Of a stretch of 64,000 nucleotides of DNA, positions 63,984-64,000 are shown piece after piece. Each line of letters opens with the position of its first letter. The stretch's first letter is position 1. The stretch covers positions 4,453,501 to 4,517,500 of the forward strand of contig NZ_CP026095.1 of the NCBI RefSeq assembly GCF_004006295.1. Direction: 5' to 3'. The stretch comes from Peribacillus asahii (GTDB taxonomy: Bacteria; Bacillota; Bacilli; Bacillales; DSM-1321). Both the position numbers and the translations under genes were made by a program. Below the pieces are notes generated by a model. That model did not search any database, was not told where the DNA came from, and was given only the letters and a program-made list of their open reading frames with translations.

Positions 63984-64000
63984 TGACCCCTACGGGATTC
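63984..64000 (-). tRNA. partial tRNA, probably tRNA-Glu
   Basis: Only the 3' part is in the window: GAATCCCGTAGGGGTCA, matching Bacillus tRNA-Glu (GGTTCGAATCCCGTA..GGGTCA). Here CTA follows in place of CCA. The anticodon lies outside. Confidence 0.6.

Overview
The window looks like a chromosomal segment of a low-GC Gram-positive endospore former close to Bacillus. Supporting this are strong AGGAGG-type ribosome sites, SecA2 with SlaP, Spo0M, an LCP-family protein, a B. subtilis-like exopolysaccharide operon, S-layer proteins of the SbsC type, and Bacillus-like tRNAs. No species can be named from sequence alone. The theme is the cell surface: wall enzymes, S-layer proteins, secreted enzymes and exopolysaccharide.

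Layout: 1-3058 holds the end of an NlpC/P60 hydrolase, an M14 carboxypeptidase with a C-terminal S-layer-type wall module, and an LCP protein whose stop codon lies in the end of an IS3-family element (3056-4340). 5073-8350 is the slaP-secA2 pair. 8496-8917 is a repeat field. 8931-23096 carries a large subtilase, an alkaline phosphatase, a beta-helix protein, a REP-associated tyrosine transposase (RAYT), a PAP2 phosphatase and three SbsC-type surface protein paralogs. 23439-25859 has small membrane and acidic proteins. 26010-29736 is a decayed secreted-protein gene interrupted by a complete IS21-family element, followed by an internally deleted copy. 30054-31454 is a beta-helix protein next to the exopolysaccharide operon (32416-46847, all minus): Wzz/kinase/phosphatase regulators, an EAR-like leader RNA, then sugar modification, polymerase, flippase and transferase genes. 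47428-56577 has the main S-layer-like protein, an ATP-grasp/alpha-E/transglutaminase operon and a 5'-nucleotidase with an N-terminal wall module. 56715-63276 has EcsC, a low-molecular-weight phosphatase, an acetoacetate CoA-transferase/thiolase operon with a LysR regulator, a second repeat field and spo0M. A minus-strand tRNA cluster (Ile, Gly, Asp, Arg, Lys, Val and probably Glu) ends the window.

How it works together: SecA2 and SlaP probably export the S-layer-type proteins. A shared SbsC-like helical wall-binding module recurs in at least six proteins (carboxypeptidase, three small S-layer-like proteins, the large S-layer protein and the nucleotidase), so one anchoring device appears to display both structural proteins and enzymes.

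The most unusual feature is a dispersed 40- or 52-base element (R1-R13 below). All 13 copies point the same way. Each carries two or three DnaA-box-like nonamers followed by the palindrome GTCACTGTGAC. Most copies sit just 3' of minus-strand surface genes, and in four unrelated genes the palindrome supplies an identical Ser-Gln-stop ending. Two copies bracket the RAYT gene. This may be a RAYT-mobilised repeat family, a DnaA-binding or replication-oriented motif, or a recombination module that shuffles surface-gene cassettes.
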